Position numbers and translations under genes: made by a program. Shown one piece after another: positions 20,801-32,751 of a stretch of DNA of 46,426 bases (its first letter is position 1; each line of letters opens with the position of its first letter). The DNA comes from Hondaea fermentalgiana (Eukaryota; Sar; Bigyra; Thraustochytrida; Thraustochytriidae): contig NPFB01000077.1 of NCBI GenBank assembly GCA_014084085.1, positions 161,740 to 208,165 on the forward strand, in the 5' to 3' direction. The notes beneath the pieces are model-generated. The model saw only the letters and a list, made by a program, of their open reading frames with translations, ran no database searches and had not been told where the DNA came from.

Positions 20801-23800
20801 GGTCCGAGAGGAATGGATTAAGGCGTTTCACTTCGGCAAAGCCATCCGAGGCAAGAGTCATTCCAATCAACAGCGAGAGCCACAGAGTTGCCTCCTGGCC
20901 GTGCTCGCGCGCAAACAGCGCACCAATCTTGCGCCGGTGCTCGAGCTCAACTTCCTCTGAAGCTCGAGCGGGAGGCGGATCCGGACTTATTTGATTGGCG
21001 AGGCGGAGAACGGCCTCGATACCTCGCGAGGTGAATTCGTTGTCTCGTCGAAGCTGCGTGTGCAGGGCGTTCAGAATTTCGTGGACGGGCACCTCAGCGC
21101 CTTGGAGTGCCCCGGTGCTCTCCACGCACCGATCGATATCAGCTGGCGCGAGACCCTTGATCTGCAGACCTTGCACTTTACTTTCTGTTTCGCCGTAATA
21201 CCTCACGTCCTCTCGAAGACGCGCGAGCATATTCTGGGCCACGTGCGCCCGGGCGTTGGGATGACTGTCCACCGAGAATGGCAGACCATCTTGCGAAAGA
21301 TCATCCATGGCGCGCAGGCCACCTTCCACAGTGTCCACCTCGTCAATGTACCCAGGAATGACCGAATGCACGGGAGCCGTAGCAAAGGCGCGAAGTTCCT
21401 CCTCGCTGAGCGTGACGCCATCGACAGAGACGGGCCGAAGCTCGCGTTGCTCGCACGCGTGGTCGCGCACGCGCGGGGCAACAAGCATGCGGTCAGCCGT
21501 AGGTCCCGTGCCAAAGAGCTCGCGCGGGGATGGACTCGGAACGACAATGCCCACTTCGAAAAGAGAGCGCGGAATGCGGCCAGGGATCACCAGACGGTCT
21601 TTGTGACGCGACACGACATCTCTGAACTCCGTGAGGAGACGCTGCAGGACATTTTGACCACGAAAGATCGTGGAAAGCTTGAACTTGCGCGCGTCCTCAA
21701 ACTTTGGCACGGCACGCGCCAAAAAGCGATTTTCGGCGAGAATGCGCAAAATCGAGTTGAGCACGTCGCGACCTTTCGTGTCCCGGGCAGGCATAAGACG
21801 AAGCAGAATTGCAGCCCAATTGAATGGCGAGTCTCCGGGAAGCACCTTAAGCGGGGCAGACTCGGTCATGAGCTCGTACAGAAAGAGGAAACCGAGACTG
21901 TCCTTGCCGCCGTGCAGGCGCATGCGCCCTGGCCGAGACCACTTTGACAGACGCTTGACTGCCGCCACGCCACTAAGGTCTTCGTCCTTGGGTCGCGTGT
22001 AGGAAAGCGCGGTCATTTTTTTGATGGCCGAGTCGGATGCTTCAATGCTAGTCAAATCGCACACCGCGTCAAAGTGGTACATTGTGGGAGCCTCGGGACT
22101 CAGCACTTGCACTGAGAATGGTGCGTCGGGGTCCGACTGATATTGCGCTTCCAGTTTGTGCAGGTAGTTGATGCGATTGACGAGAATATGTGTTGGGTCT
22201 TGACGAAACGCATCACGTCGGCTCGGCGCCTTGCCTGCCCCTTCAACGAGGTCGCCGTCGCCGTCTTCCGTGTCCTCGTCTTCGGTGGCCGTGCCTTCGC
22301 CCTCACCAGCCTCTCCTTCGGCCGCGCCGCTTCCTTTGGCGGCCTTGGCCTTGGCACTCGCGCTTCGAGGCGGCGCCTGGGCTGTTGCCGCAGCCGTAGC
22401 TTCCGAGGCCATGACGAGATCCTCGGCGTCTTTTTCCTCGTCATCGTCGGCACCGGAAGACTGGAGTTCAAGCAAGAGCATCTCTTCCTCGCGCGTTAGG
22501 CGACACGCGCCGCTCACGTGAGGCAGCCTGTTCAGATACGCGACAAGCTCTTCGGTGATCTTCCAAGGGATGAGCTGGGCCATTTCCGTGCCAGCGGTGA
22601 CGAGAATGAGCTTGAGGCGACACGCAATGGCGTCGGTGCGCATGTCGCCCTTTTGCACGCGTACAATTTGCTTGACGAGTTGCGATTCTTCGGGGGTCAG
22701 CCTCGTATCCGCGACGCAAAAGTCCGTCAGACGGAAAGCCAGATCGAACTCGCCGGAAATCAGGTGCAACAGCATCAGGTACAGCGCTGATGAAAGCGTC
22801 CGCGTGAACAGAAAAGAACGCGATGAGTGCACAGGGTACAGGTAGTGCATGGAAGTACGCGAGCGAGGATCCTGCAGCCCGCGGACCCAGGAAACGTCGC
22901 TACGGTCCAGCACAAGCTCGACGCCGTGAAAGCCACCTTGTCCGCGATGCAGCTTGCGCGTCGGCTTGGCAGCCGCGGGCAACAGGAGATGCAGCGTTCT
23001 GTCACCGGCCCTTTGCAAAATGACGCCGTGCGGAATTCCCCGCAAGAGATCTTGGGCCATCTTGCTCTTGCGAACCGCATTACTGACATAGAGACCCGCG
23101 TGGTCATTGCAGTAGAGACGAACCTCCGTCTTTCCATTGACGACGTGTTCCTCTGTGGAAAATGTGAGACCGAGTCGGGGAAGCTCGACCACATCGATTC
23201 GCTTGGAAATTGTCTCGCCGTCCGCGGTCGCCCTCGACCACGCCAAAATGTGCGTCAAATTGTCGAGACGCAAAAGGATTTCGCAAAGATCTTTGAGAGG
23301 ACCGCTCTCCGAAGCGCAAACTTGCAAAAGATCCACTAATACCATGGTCTGTCCGTCAGGGTCGACCTTGTCTTCAATGCCGATTCCCATGAGCCCCTCC
23401 TCTTCAGGATTCACGTCGCTGTCGTCGATCTCGTTTTGATCCCCTTCTAGATGCCCAGCAGCGCCTGCAATGGCGGTGGAATCTTCGGCAGTCTCGTCCT
23501 TTGATTCTTCCTGGAGCTCATTGACGCCCTCATCCTCGCGCTCTTTGTCGGCGCTAGACTTCTTTGTCACTTGCTTTCTACGGCCAGGAAAATCGTTATC
23601 ATCGCTGAGCAAAAGCGGAACGCGCATGACGAGAGCGCGCATCGGAGGAGATTCGAAACCAGCCATGCCGTCGACTTGCGGACCAGCACCACCCGTTCCT
23701 GTGGCGCCGCGGAAAGTGCGCGAGAGAAAGTCATACCCGGAGCGAGCCGAGGACTTGACAGTTGACGTCATGCTGCCCTTGGACTCGCCTGCGCGAAGCA

Positions 23801-26800
23801 CTACACGAATCTGCGTTCGATCCTTGGCGGACCCAGCCTTGGTACGCACGGCCTTTTGGTAGCCATAGAGTATTCTGTCGGTAGGATTGTGCCAGAACAT
23901 GTACTCTTCGATGAGTGCCTGCGGAAGCAAACCGTACAAGAGACGCTCGGGAACAAAAATCTGGTGACCCATTGTTGCAGTGAGGCTGCGCGTGATGACC
24001 AGGGACGCCATGGGAATGTTGGGACGCATCAAAAAAGGCAAAGCACCCATGACCCCATCACCTGACTTTGACAGCTGCTGCAAGCAGCGGCCTGCGTCGG
24101 ATGAGTAAATCAACGAGGTGTAGTAGAAGCGTCCGTGCTCAACGACGTCGTACACGTGAAGCAACCGAGGCATCACGTGTCTAAAGACGACGATTTCTTT
24201 GAGAAAAACGAGACCAGATCCCTCTTTGACTACTGCGCAGAGCCGCACACGTTCGCCTTCGCCGACGATGCCATCGTCGCCATCATCGTCCAGATACAAA
24301 TCAAGCGAAGTCGATCCGCCCGAGGCCCCAGAGTTGGCGGCCTGCATTAGAGGCGTAAGGACATCAATCACCCAGCGCTCGTACGAATGAAGCTGCGCCG
24401 GGTAGACGCGAGCAAAGGGGGACCGGGGCGTTCGACCATCAGGAAGCCAGAGCTGCAGATCATGACGGCGTCCGACGAGACGGATCCACGACCGATTCGA
24501 GGTGTTCTTCACTTCGGCGCTGTGAAGACCGCGGTCCGCCATCGTTTCTCCAAACACGCTCACAAAGTCTGCAAACTCGCACATTTCCTCGTCAACAGGC
24601 TCGACGCGGTGCTTCTTCAGCGTGAACTCGCCAAGCTGCACATTGATCTCGGTGTCTACCTTTTGCGAGGATGCTGCGCGCAAATATTGCTCTAGACTTG
24701 TGGCCGTTTCCTCGATGTGACCGTCGCCACCATTTTCCTGCTTCTCCCCGTCTTGCTGTTTCGTGAGATGTCTGTCGCGAGCCTCGCCAGCCAAGCGCTC
24801 CGTGTCAATGGTGAAGCGACCAAGACAGTTCTTTGTTGTGAGCGACTTCCAGCTGCGCAAAACCATGGAACCCGGGTGATCGCCTTCGCGAAGTCTTTTC
24901 CTTCCTCCGCCAATGACCGCGTCGTGCTCGTTGATGAGTACAGATACGGTGTACTCCATAATTTCGTTCGTCGCACCTTCGTGTTCCAAGAGCCAGCTCA
25001 GCAGACCAACGCGATGGCGTTGAAAGACGTTCATGAGCTCGAGCTCATCGAGACCGAGACGAGGGGCAGCACGGCTCATAGCGGAACGTTTTGTCTCCTC
25101 AACCTCATCGGCGAGGCCGCCAGAGACCATGTCGCCATACTTGAGAATGCGTGGCTCGGCCGCGATACGGTACGATGCTGTCAAGAAAACTTGCGAGCAC
25201 AAGAGCGTCTTGGCGGCAAGACCCGCGATGGTTTTGATGTGCGCCACGTCGGCGCGCGTGGCGTAATCCTTTGATGCGTTGGGAAAAGTAGACTCTTGCT
25301 TTTTTGTTGAAGCGTTTTGCGTGCCATCAACGGTGGGAACGGGCCCAAGGCCGCCATCACCACTAGTACTGGCACTACCGCCCGTGGCCGTGGCATCGGA
25401 AGGCGAGTTGGGCGTGTCGGACGTGGGCGATGACAAAAAGTCAAAGCCGGAGGAGTGATTGAACTGCTTGAGCACGCTCTTTGTCTCCTGTGCGCTGAGA
25501 GCCTCTTGGTCATCGCCGTTCCAGCTCGTCTCCTTAAAAAGGTAGGCCATGTGGGCATGCAAGGTGCACATGAGCCGAATGTCGCCTTCGTTGGTGGAAC
25601 GCCGCAGCCACGACGCAAGCATGGGAAGGATGCGACCCAACAAAAGCAGACGCCAGTGCGAGATCACCTGAGCAAGCTGCTCAGCAAGGTCCTTGGGTAC
25701 CTCAATGCCTCGAATGTATGACCCGGCCAAGGCTTCGGTGATGGCAAGACCGCCACTGCCCTCGTGCCATGACGAGAACTGGACGAGGCATTGCATGTAA
25801 GCATAGACACGAACTGCGAGGCGCACGGTGAACAGCGCGGCAGGCGAGGAGGACGTGGAGTATCGGCCTGTATCGACTTCGAGCACGTTGCTAATCATCG
25901 TCTCAATGGGAGAAACAACGCCCTGATGCGCGTACCGTAGTTCATTAAAGAGAAGACCAAGAGGTGTTGCTTGGACCTTTTGCTTGTCCTCGCAGGGAAC
26001 CTTTTGGACCCGTGCACTCGCATCATCGCCTGGCGGCTGCCACTCACCGGGCTCGAAGACGGCGCACTCGACCATTTCCATGAGCTCTTCACTAGCGAGG
26101 GCGAGAGTATGCTCCTGGTTGCTGAAAAATTGCAAAATCAGAGGAATGCGTAGGTACGGAGCCGTCAGGTACTGGATGAGGAGCTCCGCGTTGCTGGCCG
26201 TAATGCGGCCACCGAAATCAGGAAGATCTCGAACGTGCAAAACATCATCCTCGGTCTCGACGGGCGTTCCGGCGAGGAAGGAGGGATTTGCCATGGAGGG
26301 AGGCGCACGAGGTTCCTGCTTAAAGAAGATGGTCTTGATGCGCCTATAGATCGACTTGAACCAGGGCTTCTTTTCGTCCTCGTTCTCTGGCCACTCGCAC
26401 TTGAGTTGTGTGCCTCCAAAGGCTGTGACCATGAATTTTGCAGAGGGCGGGCGCTGAAGAATGAGCTTTTCGATCAGCGGCTCGGCATCCTCAACCACGG
26501 CCACCTGCTGGCTTTGTTGCGAGGCATCGCCGTTTACCGCAGGATCGTCGAGACCTTCGAGATCCTTGTGCAGCTTGTTGTCATCATCGTTCGCGGCCTG
26601 ATTGGCGTCGGCCTTAGTGGCGGGGGGCTTTGTCTTTTTCGCCTTGGGCGGTTTTGTGTAGACGGCCGTCCAGCAGAGCTTGGCGTCGCAGGGCATCCAC
26701 GCCTTGATGGGCGGAAGCGAGTCGCTCGTGGGCGCCATGAGAATCTTGAGAATGTACACAATATCGCGAAAGTAGCCGAGTTCCGGAAAGTCTGTGAGGA

Positions 26801-28425
26801 TTTCGCGACGCTCGCCGGTGAGGTACTGGGCAGCCAAAAGCTGGCGCTCGTGACCCTCCTTGGCGCTCTCTTGAGCAAGCGGCTGCGCCAGACCGTACTG
26901 CACTCCAGGGCGCGGATAGCCGATTTGAAGACAAAGCTGGTCGACGAAGAGCTCTTCGGCGGGGCCGCACAGCATGGAGCGTTCCCAAGAAAAGAGAATG
27001 TGGTCCCGATCGAGCAGCCCCATTTGCTCGATAAAGTAGTCCAGAACTTGCGTCCGCACGAGCGTAAGCGCCGGGTCGGGAAGAAGAAACATTGCAGACT
27101 CGGCGGCGAACTGTCGCATTTCCACGCCAAACGGTTTGACGGGACCATCTGCGGTTCCACTGTAATGTTGTGCAAGGAGGGAAGGGATGTCACAGGCCTC
27201 TTTGCGCATGACTGCATCCGCAACGGTGGCAACGCACGCCATGGTGAGAATTCGCGCTGCGTCAAAAGAACGCGTCACGTGAAGCGAAAGTGCAGCGGTT
27301 CCAAAGTGCTCCGCGACGGAACAGAGTAGACGCAAGAGGTCGGTTTGCGTCTCGTAGCGCATTTCGCGGTTGGTTGCTGCCCAAAAGCACTGGTCATTGC
27401 GTCGTGGGTGCGACAAAGGAAGCGGAAGCGGGATGACCCTCGTGAAGAGATGCTGCACGAGCGCGACGCGAAGGCAATACGAGTTCTTGACGAGATCACT
27501 CTGGTATGCGAGCAGCGTGCAGATGTTGCAGCAATGACGGAGCGCATTGGCGACGTCATTAAAGGACGACACGCGGTCCGGGACAAGCGTGAGCTGCACC
27601 GGACGATAGATGGGAGCCTTTGCCGAGCTTCCCGCTAGGCCCTCGATAGCCTTTTGTTGGGCGAATCTCCCAAAAAAGACAAACTCCGTTGCCCCAGGGT
27701 TGATGGCGCTCGAGGCGAGCTGCAACTCTGGTGGGAGCTGTGCAGGTCGTGGCTGTATCTTTTCAATAATGCTAGAGATTCCGTTGATAGTCCGCTTCAT
27801 TTCAAAGAGCTGCGAGACACTGACGCCGCCTTTACGCACGCCGAGGCGGGCTTGCTTGGCTGCGGCATGGGCGAGTTGCTTGCACGAGGTCTCGACCATT
27901 TGGCGACCCTCTACGCCTAGCGCGTAGCGTGCGGTCACTGAAAGATCAGCCTGGATCATTTTGGTGAGTGTCCAGCGCAAAAGGAGGCCAAGATTCTTGG
28001 CTTCTTGTGACGACATGCCCAAGAGACGGAGGCCGCAGTGAATGGCCTCCATGAGGCAACGCATCAGAGAGACGTCGCCGCCGCGAGGAACGGTACGGAA
28101 AACGACCTCCTTTTCAAGCTGGCTCGAGAGGCCCATGGCGTCTCCCAGCGCGCCTTCGTGACCTTGTGGACCCGCCAACGATGGGCCCTGATCTCCACAT
28201 GGGCCGAGGTCTCCACGGGGACCTTGGCGTCTTTGTTGGTTTTGCTGGTTTTGCTGCTGATAGTATTGCTGCTGCTGCTGCTGCTGCTGTTGTTGTTGTT
28301 GATAGTATTGCTGTTGCGATGGCTGCTGTTGCTGATGGTATTGCTGCTGCTGGTACGGTTGTTGCTGCTGATAAGGTTGTTGCTGCTGGTACGGTTGTTG
28401 CTGCTGGTACTGAGCATAGTGCATT

Positions 28426-28456
<31 letters not shown>

Positions 28457-30500
28457 GGGGCTGCTGCGGCTGTTGGTATTGCTGCGCTCCTGGGCCCTGG
28501 TATGCGTACGCCTGTTGCCTTGGTGCCATTTGCTGAGAAGATGTTCGGGTAGGCTGTGGCATGCCTGGGCCGCTCAGTGAAGCAATAGAATGACCTGCGT
28601 GTTGGATTTGTGGAGTGCCGGACGGCATATCCGGGAAAGTGCCCGCGCTTTTCACAAAATCAAAGCCTGAAGGCACAGAGGCAGTGGACGCCGGCGCCGC
28701 AGTCGAAGATGCAGCAGAGGACGTCGAGGAAGATGAAGACGATACCGAAGAAGACATGGAGGCACTTGATGTGCTCGGACCCAGCATTGCCCACGGGTCA
28801 TCTGGTTCTTGCTTTGGGGCAGGCTGCGACGCAGGCAGGGCCTGCATGGGAGTCGGCATCAGTGGAGATGCCACAGGCATGGGCTGCAGCACGGCAGAGC
28901 CCATGGAAGAAGACGAAGACGTTGACGACTGCCGTGGGACACGAGGCGCCGGTTTAAGGGCGGGAGACTGCGTTGAGGAAGGTGTGGCTTTGCGAGGCGG
29001 ACGCAAAGCCGGGGCTGCCGATGACGCTGACGACGAAGTCGATGGGGCACGCTGTGAGCGTTCAGGGAGCTTGTTGAAGCTATCAAGGCCAGCAAACATG
29101 CTGTTGGATGAACTCGAAGGCGCCGGGGTAGGTGCAAGCGTAGCCGTGGATGCTCCGGAGGACACCGTCTCGGAAGGTCCAAAAAAGGCATCAAGGTCGT
29201 TTTCGTATTTTGAAGAAGGGGCAGCAGCAGCAGCAGCAATAGGTTTTGAAGATGCGGAAGAGGAAGACGTTGATCTCGAGGCAGCAGAGGCTGGGGGCGC
29301 GAGAGGGCGCACAGGCTGCTGATGTTGCTGTCGCTGCTGCTTTTGAGAAGGAACAGAAGGTTTTGAAGCTTTGGTTTGTGATGAAGGAGGCTTCAGCGTC
29401 GGTGGCTTTGGCGCACTTTGCGAAGGCTTGGACGAGGCAAAGGTGCCAAAGTCAGCGAAGTCGTCCTCAGGATTTCGGCCCCCGGTCGACGAAGCAGAGA
29501 ATGCGGAAGTCCCGAAAGGATCGTCATCATTGTGATGACTCGTGGAGTGTGCAGCCGGCTGCGACGGTTTGGGCGGCTGTGACTTTGGCGCCGCCGAGAA
29601 GAAGTCGGCAAAATCGTCTTCCGCAGATGAAAATGATGGACCTGTCGCAGCAGGTGCTGCAGCAGTCGACTGTGCCGCAGACTCGAACGGGTTTTGCGAG
29701 GCGGAGGGCACAGGAACCGGTACTGGAAGAGGTGCGGCAGGCTGTGCGGCCGCCTCTGCGCCCCGCTGTCGTTCGTCAAGGATACCGTTCGCGTAGAGCG
29801 GCTTTGAATTAAGATAGGGCAAAATGACCTCGTAGATGAATGCGGGCCCGTTGCTGGCAGCAGGAAAGGCCAGCGGTTTGAAGAGCATGAACCAAAAGGA
29901 GCTGTCACAAAGCCGATAGAGCGGGATATTATTGAATACGTATGAGAGAGCCCTTTTGACTTTTGGCGGGGAAGTCTCTGCGCGCGCGTAGTGGTACTCG
30001 AGTCCCTCGCCTGTGTTGCAGATGGCGAACGTGAATGTGTTTTCCCTTCGCAAGAGAACATAGAGAAGAGCATGTCCATCCTTTTCTGTAGTGCGCCATC
30101 CGCCAGGGGAAAAGAGGACCTCACCGACGCGAAGCGAGTTGACTTTCATGACAAAGGCATTGAGAAAGTCGAGAAACTGGGCGCTGCGTTTGACGTCCTC
30201 GGTGTCGTTTTTGAATTGCGAGAGGGGCAGACGAGCCCCGATTTGCGCGCACTCGGAAATAGCGGTCTGCAAGAGAGCCACAGCACGAAGATGTCGCGAG
30301 CTGCCTTCTAACATTTTTTCGCTGAGGAGTCTACTGAGCGCCGCGCCCAAAAGCTGGATGGACCCTGCCATGCAGTGGAAGGAGCTCGAGGGCGCCTCCC
30401 GTTGGCGTACTTCTGCATTGATGAAAGGGTCGGCAAAGATATCAGGCAGCGCAAAGTGCTCCCAAATAGGTTTGTCGCCAAAAACATAAGGAGTCGTCAT
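14829..30500 (-). CDS. giant 5223-residue DUF3638/DUF3645-type SF2-like ATPase with EF-hands and VPS62-like tail
   Basis: A single 15.7-kb frame. Layout: 1-240 globular domain (C43, H143 in DGHALLYV, N162 in CNTGEG could be a papain-like triad); 245-760 disordered, with NPF (270), DDFADF (295, 346), DPF (327), DPW (568) and poly-Gln/Tyr (674-757); about 790-3300 a long, mostly helical region of unknown function; about 3370-4160 an SF2-like core with CHQMLMGAGKTTVVAP (Walker A, about 3376), ISTPTAIKSF, LILDEVDLI (DExD-like box, about 3546), RFGFSGTPSDLLP (about 3980) and AQGAFRMRGIGKGQ (about 4145), as in DUF3638/DUF3645 proteins; about 4384-4410 Gln-Glu repeats; EF-hands (degenerate at about 4565, canonical DSDGNGQIGCTE at about 4830); about 5017-5223 a domain like VPS62/VPS13 C-terminal repeats. 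The family is known from fungi and protists, often misnamed ubiquitin hydrolase. The function is unknown; trafficking motifs and the VPS62-like end suggest a membrane-associated role (inference). Confidence 0.85.
17272..17350 (-). repeat. in-frame Gln-Glu hexanucleotide repeat
   Basis: Imperfect CAGGAA/CAAGAG-type units on the minus strand encode an alternating Gln-Glu tract of about 26 residues within the giant protein, between the ATPase core and the EF-hands. It probably forms an extended or coiled-coil linker. Confidence 0.9.
28233..28490 (-). repeat. poly-Gln / QQQPY repeat tract in giant gene
   Basis: CAG/CAA codons on the minus strand encode Gln runs interrupted by a PYQQQQ pentad repeated several times (residues about 674-757). 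This is a prion-like, low-complexity segment. Confidence 0.9.
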
Positions 30501-31139
30501 CCTCCCCCCTTTTTTCTTTCCTTTTTGACGAGGTGGTCCACGGCGCGAGCGCGAGCGAGAGAGGCAACGAGGGCTCGGCGCAGGCGTGGCTGTCAGAAAT
30601 CTACTCGTCTAGACGTCCAAGAGAAAGAGCGGGAGCGAGAGAAGGAAGGTCAGGACTCGCAGAACCCTGACGTTTGCGCAGGCACGGTTTTAGACGTGCG
30701 CAGGCCGTCGCCGGCTCGCCCCGCCCGTCGGGCGTTGGCGACTCGTCTCCTCGCTCCTTTCCTGCGTCGGCTTTCGCGTCCTCTCCGCGAGCAGGCACGC
30801 GCGTGCGGGGCGCCGCGGCCAGCCGGGCGCGCAGAGGTTCCGCGAGCGCAGAGCCGTCTCCTCCGGGTCCGCCGCGCCGCTCGCCCTCGGGCGGCGCCAG
30901 GATGGCATTTGAACGATGATTCAATCCGGGGCGATACCGTGCACGATACGGTGCGTGGGCCTCGTAGGATATGATGCAAGCCGGGGATGCCGCATCGTGC
31001 ACGGTATCGAGGCGCCTCGGACGATCACGGATGAGCATCGCAGGAGCAGACGAAGCAGTGAAGACGAGGACGGGGATGCGGATGAAGACGAGGGCAGCTT
31101 GTAGGATTGGCGTGCAGCAGAACCGAAGCGAGCTGGTTG
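30501..31139. promoter_or_regulatory. divergent promoter region, giant gene (-) and NAXD (+)
   Basis: 639 bases separate the two outward-reading starts. It contains GC-rich sequence and a 16-bp perfect inverted repeat (30932-30947 and 30994-31009) near the NAXD side. No gene was recognised in it. Confidence 0.5.
30932..31009. repeat. 16-bp perfect inverted repeat, 46-base spacer
   Basis: The left arm CGATACCGTGCACGAT (30932-30947) is the exact reverse complement of the right arm ATCGTGCACGGTATCG (30994-31009). It could be a paired protein-binding site or a cruciform between divergent genes. Confidence 0.9.
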
Positions 31140-31202
31140 ATGCGGACGCTGCGAGTGGTGACGGCGTGGCTTGCGTTGGTGGTGGCCGCGGGCGTGGCCA
31201 CT

Positions 31203-31244
<42 letters not shown>

Positions 31245-32306
31245 GCAGTGGACGACTCGCGCTGTGACAGGCAAAACGGTGTCGCGTCGAGCATGGCCCA
31301 AGGAGCGAGCGTCATGGAGGCTGCCCGGAGACTCGTCCCGAAGCTAACCAAGACGATGCACAAGGGCCAGGCCGGGAGGATTGCGATTGTGGGTGGCTCG
31401 TTCGAGTACACGGGAGCACCGTACTACGCGTCGATGTCGTCGCTCAAGGTTGGCGCCGATCTTGCATTTGTTCTCTGCGAGGAAAGCGCGGCGGTGCCCA
31501 TCAAGTCATACACGCCAGAGGTCATTGTCCTGCCGACCATGAGCGAGGCGAACATCGACCGGGCCGTTGATCTCTTGCCACGGGTCCATGTGCTCGTCAT
31601 TGGTCCCGGACTCGGACGCGACGAGACGACGCTCAAGCTCACGACCAAGCTTATCCGCGAGGCCATGGGAAAGGACGTGCCACTCGTACTCGATGGGGAT
31701 GCGCTCTTCTTACTGACACAGCAGCCCGATCTCGTCAAGGGCTATGCGCGCGCCCTGCTGACACCCAATGTGGTAGAGTTTTCTCGTTTGGAGCGTGCGC
31801 TTTTCGAGGACGCTGAGGACGTGCCAGTGCCCGACCTGAGCAAGGTGGCCAAAAGTGTGGACAACGAATTTGGGGCGTGGATGGAAATTAACGACGCCGA
31901 CGAAGCGAGCCCGCTGCGACGTGCCGTGCGTCTGGCGCGCGCGATGGGCAACGTGACAGTAATGCAAAAGGGTGAGGTCGACATCATTACTGATGGCAGG
32001 CGTGCGGCGGTGAGCACTGCGCAGGGCTCGAACCGACGTTGTGGAGGACAGGGCGACGTGCTTGCGGGAAGCAGTGGTGTGTTTCTGCATTGGGCTCTAA
32101 ATGGTGCCGGCGACGGTCAGGCGGAGGCTCCGGGCCCCGAGGGGACCATCCCAGCGGCTTTTGCGGCAAGTGTGCTCACGCGGACAGCGAACCGTCTCGC
32201 CTTTCAAGATCATCATCGAAGCACCACCACGCCTGACATTATTGAACATTTAGGCAGTGCTTTCCACACCCTCTTTGAGTCAGACGGCGGCAATTCGAGT
32301 CTCTGA
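31140..32306 (+). CDS. NAXD: ATP-dependent (S)-NAD(P)H-hydrate dehydratase
   Basis: 388 residues from the first ATG (31140). The enzyme dehydrates damaged NAD(P)HX back to NAD(P)H using ATP (ADP in bacteria). Family motifs: KGQAGRIAIVGGSFEYTGAP (75-94), SLKVGADLA, IGPGLGRD (154-161), LVLDGDAL (182-189), LLTPNVVEFSRL (206-217) and the nucleotide-binding/catalytic GGQGDVLAG (302-310, Asp306 as probable general base). The N-terminus is a hydrophobic leader followed by a CAG-encoded poly-Ala run (about 22-36), consistent with a signal or transit peptide; animal NAXD is likewise targeted to mitochondria and ER by alternative starts. An internal Met near residue 52 could give a cytosolic form. Single exon, divergent from the giant gene. 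Confidence 0.93.
31203..31237 (+). repeat. (GCA)n trinucleotide repeat, poly-Ala frame
   Basis: About 12 GCA units near the start of NAXD, read as Ala. The same unit is read as Gln in other genes of the window. Confidence 0.95.
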
Positions 32307-32751
32307 GTCGTGATTTTCAACATTTTCTCTTTTACAATTCACTTTTTACAAGGGAGCGTCGGCGGTCGGATCGGGTGCAATGACCTTTGCTTGGTACTTT
32401 GGCGTCATCAATTCGACGAAGGTTTGAGGCCGGAATGGAATCGATTGTCACAATGTAGATTCAAGTTCTCTTTCGAATTGAGTTTGTTACAATTGGGGTC
32501 ATCCATGGCTGACTTTACGTAAAGGATGCATCGATCGCTTATTAGGCTTCATTGAACTTGTTTCGCGTCTGTCTGTAACAAATTCGTTTCTCGCATACCA
32601 AGCCGTTTGTCGCAGGCCAATCCAAAGAGGGAAACAAAGCACGATTTAGAAGTAAAGTTGTGGGCCGGATGACGTTGACGATGTAGCGACGATGATGATG
32701 ATGATACCAACATGAATCACAACGACTGGGAAAGGGACAAGGCGATCGATC
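32307..32751. other. convergent 3' intergenic region
   Basis: AT-richer sequence between the NAXD stop and the stop of the minus-strand small acidic protein gene. No coding or structural feature was recognised. Confidence 0.6.

Noticed and set aside
28263..28460. CRISPR-like short repeats
   Set aside because: These are in-frame QQQPY codon repeats without spacers.
28038..28580. + strand frame with a long Leu run
   Set aside because: It is the reverse of the poly-Gln tract of the giant gene.
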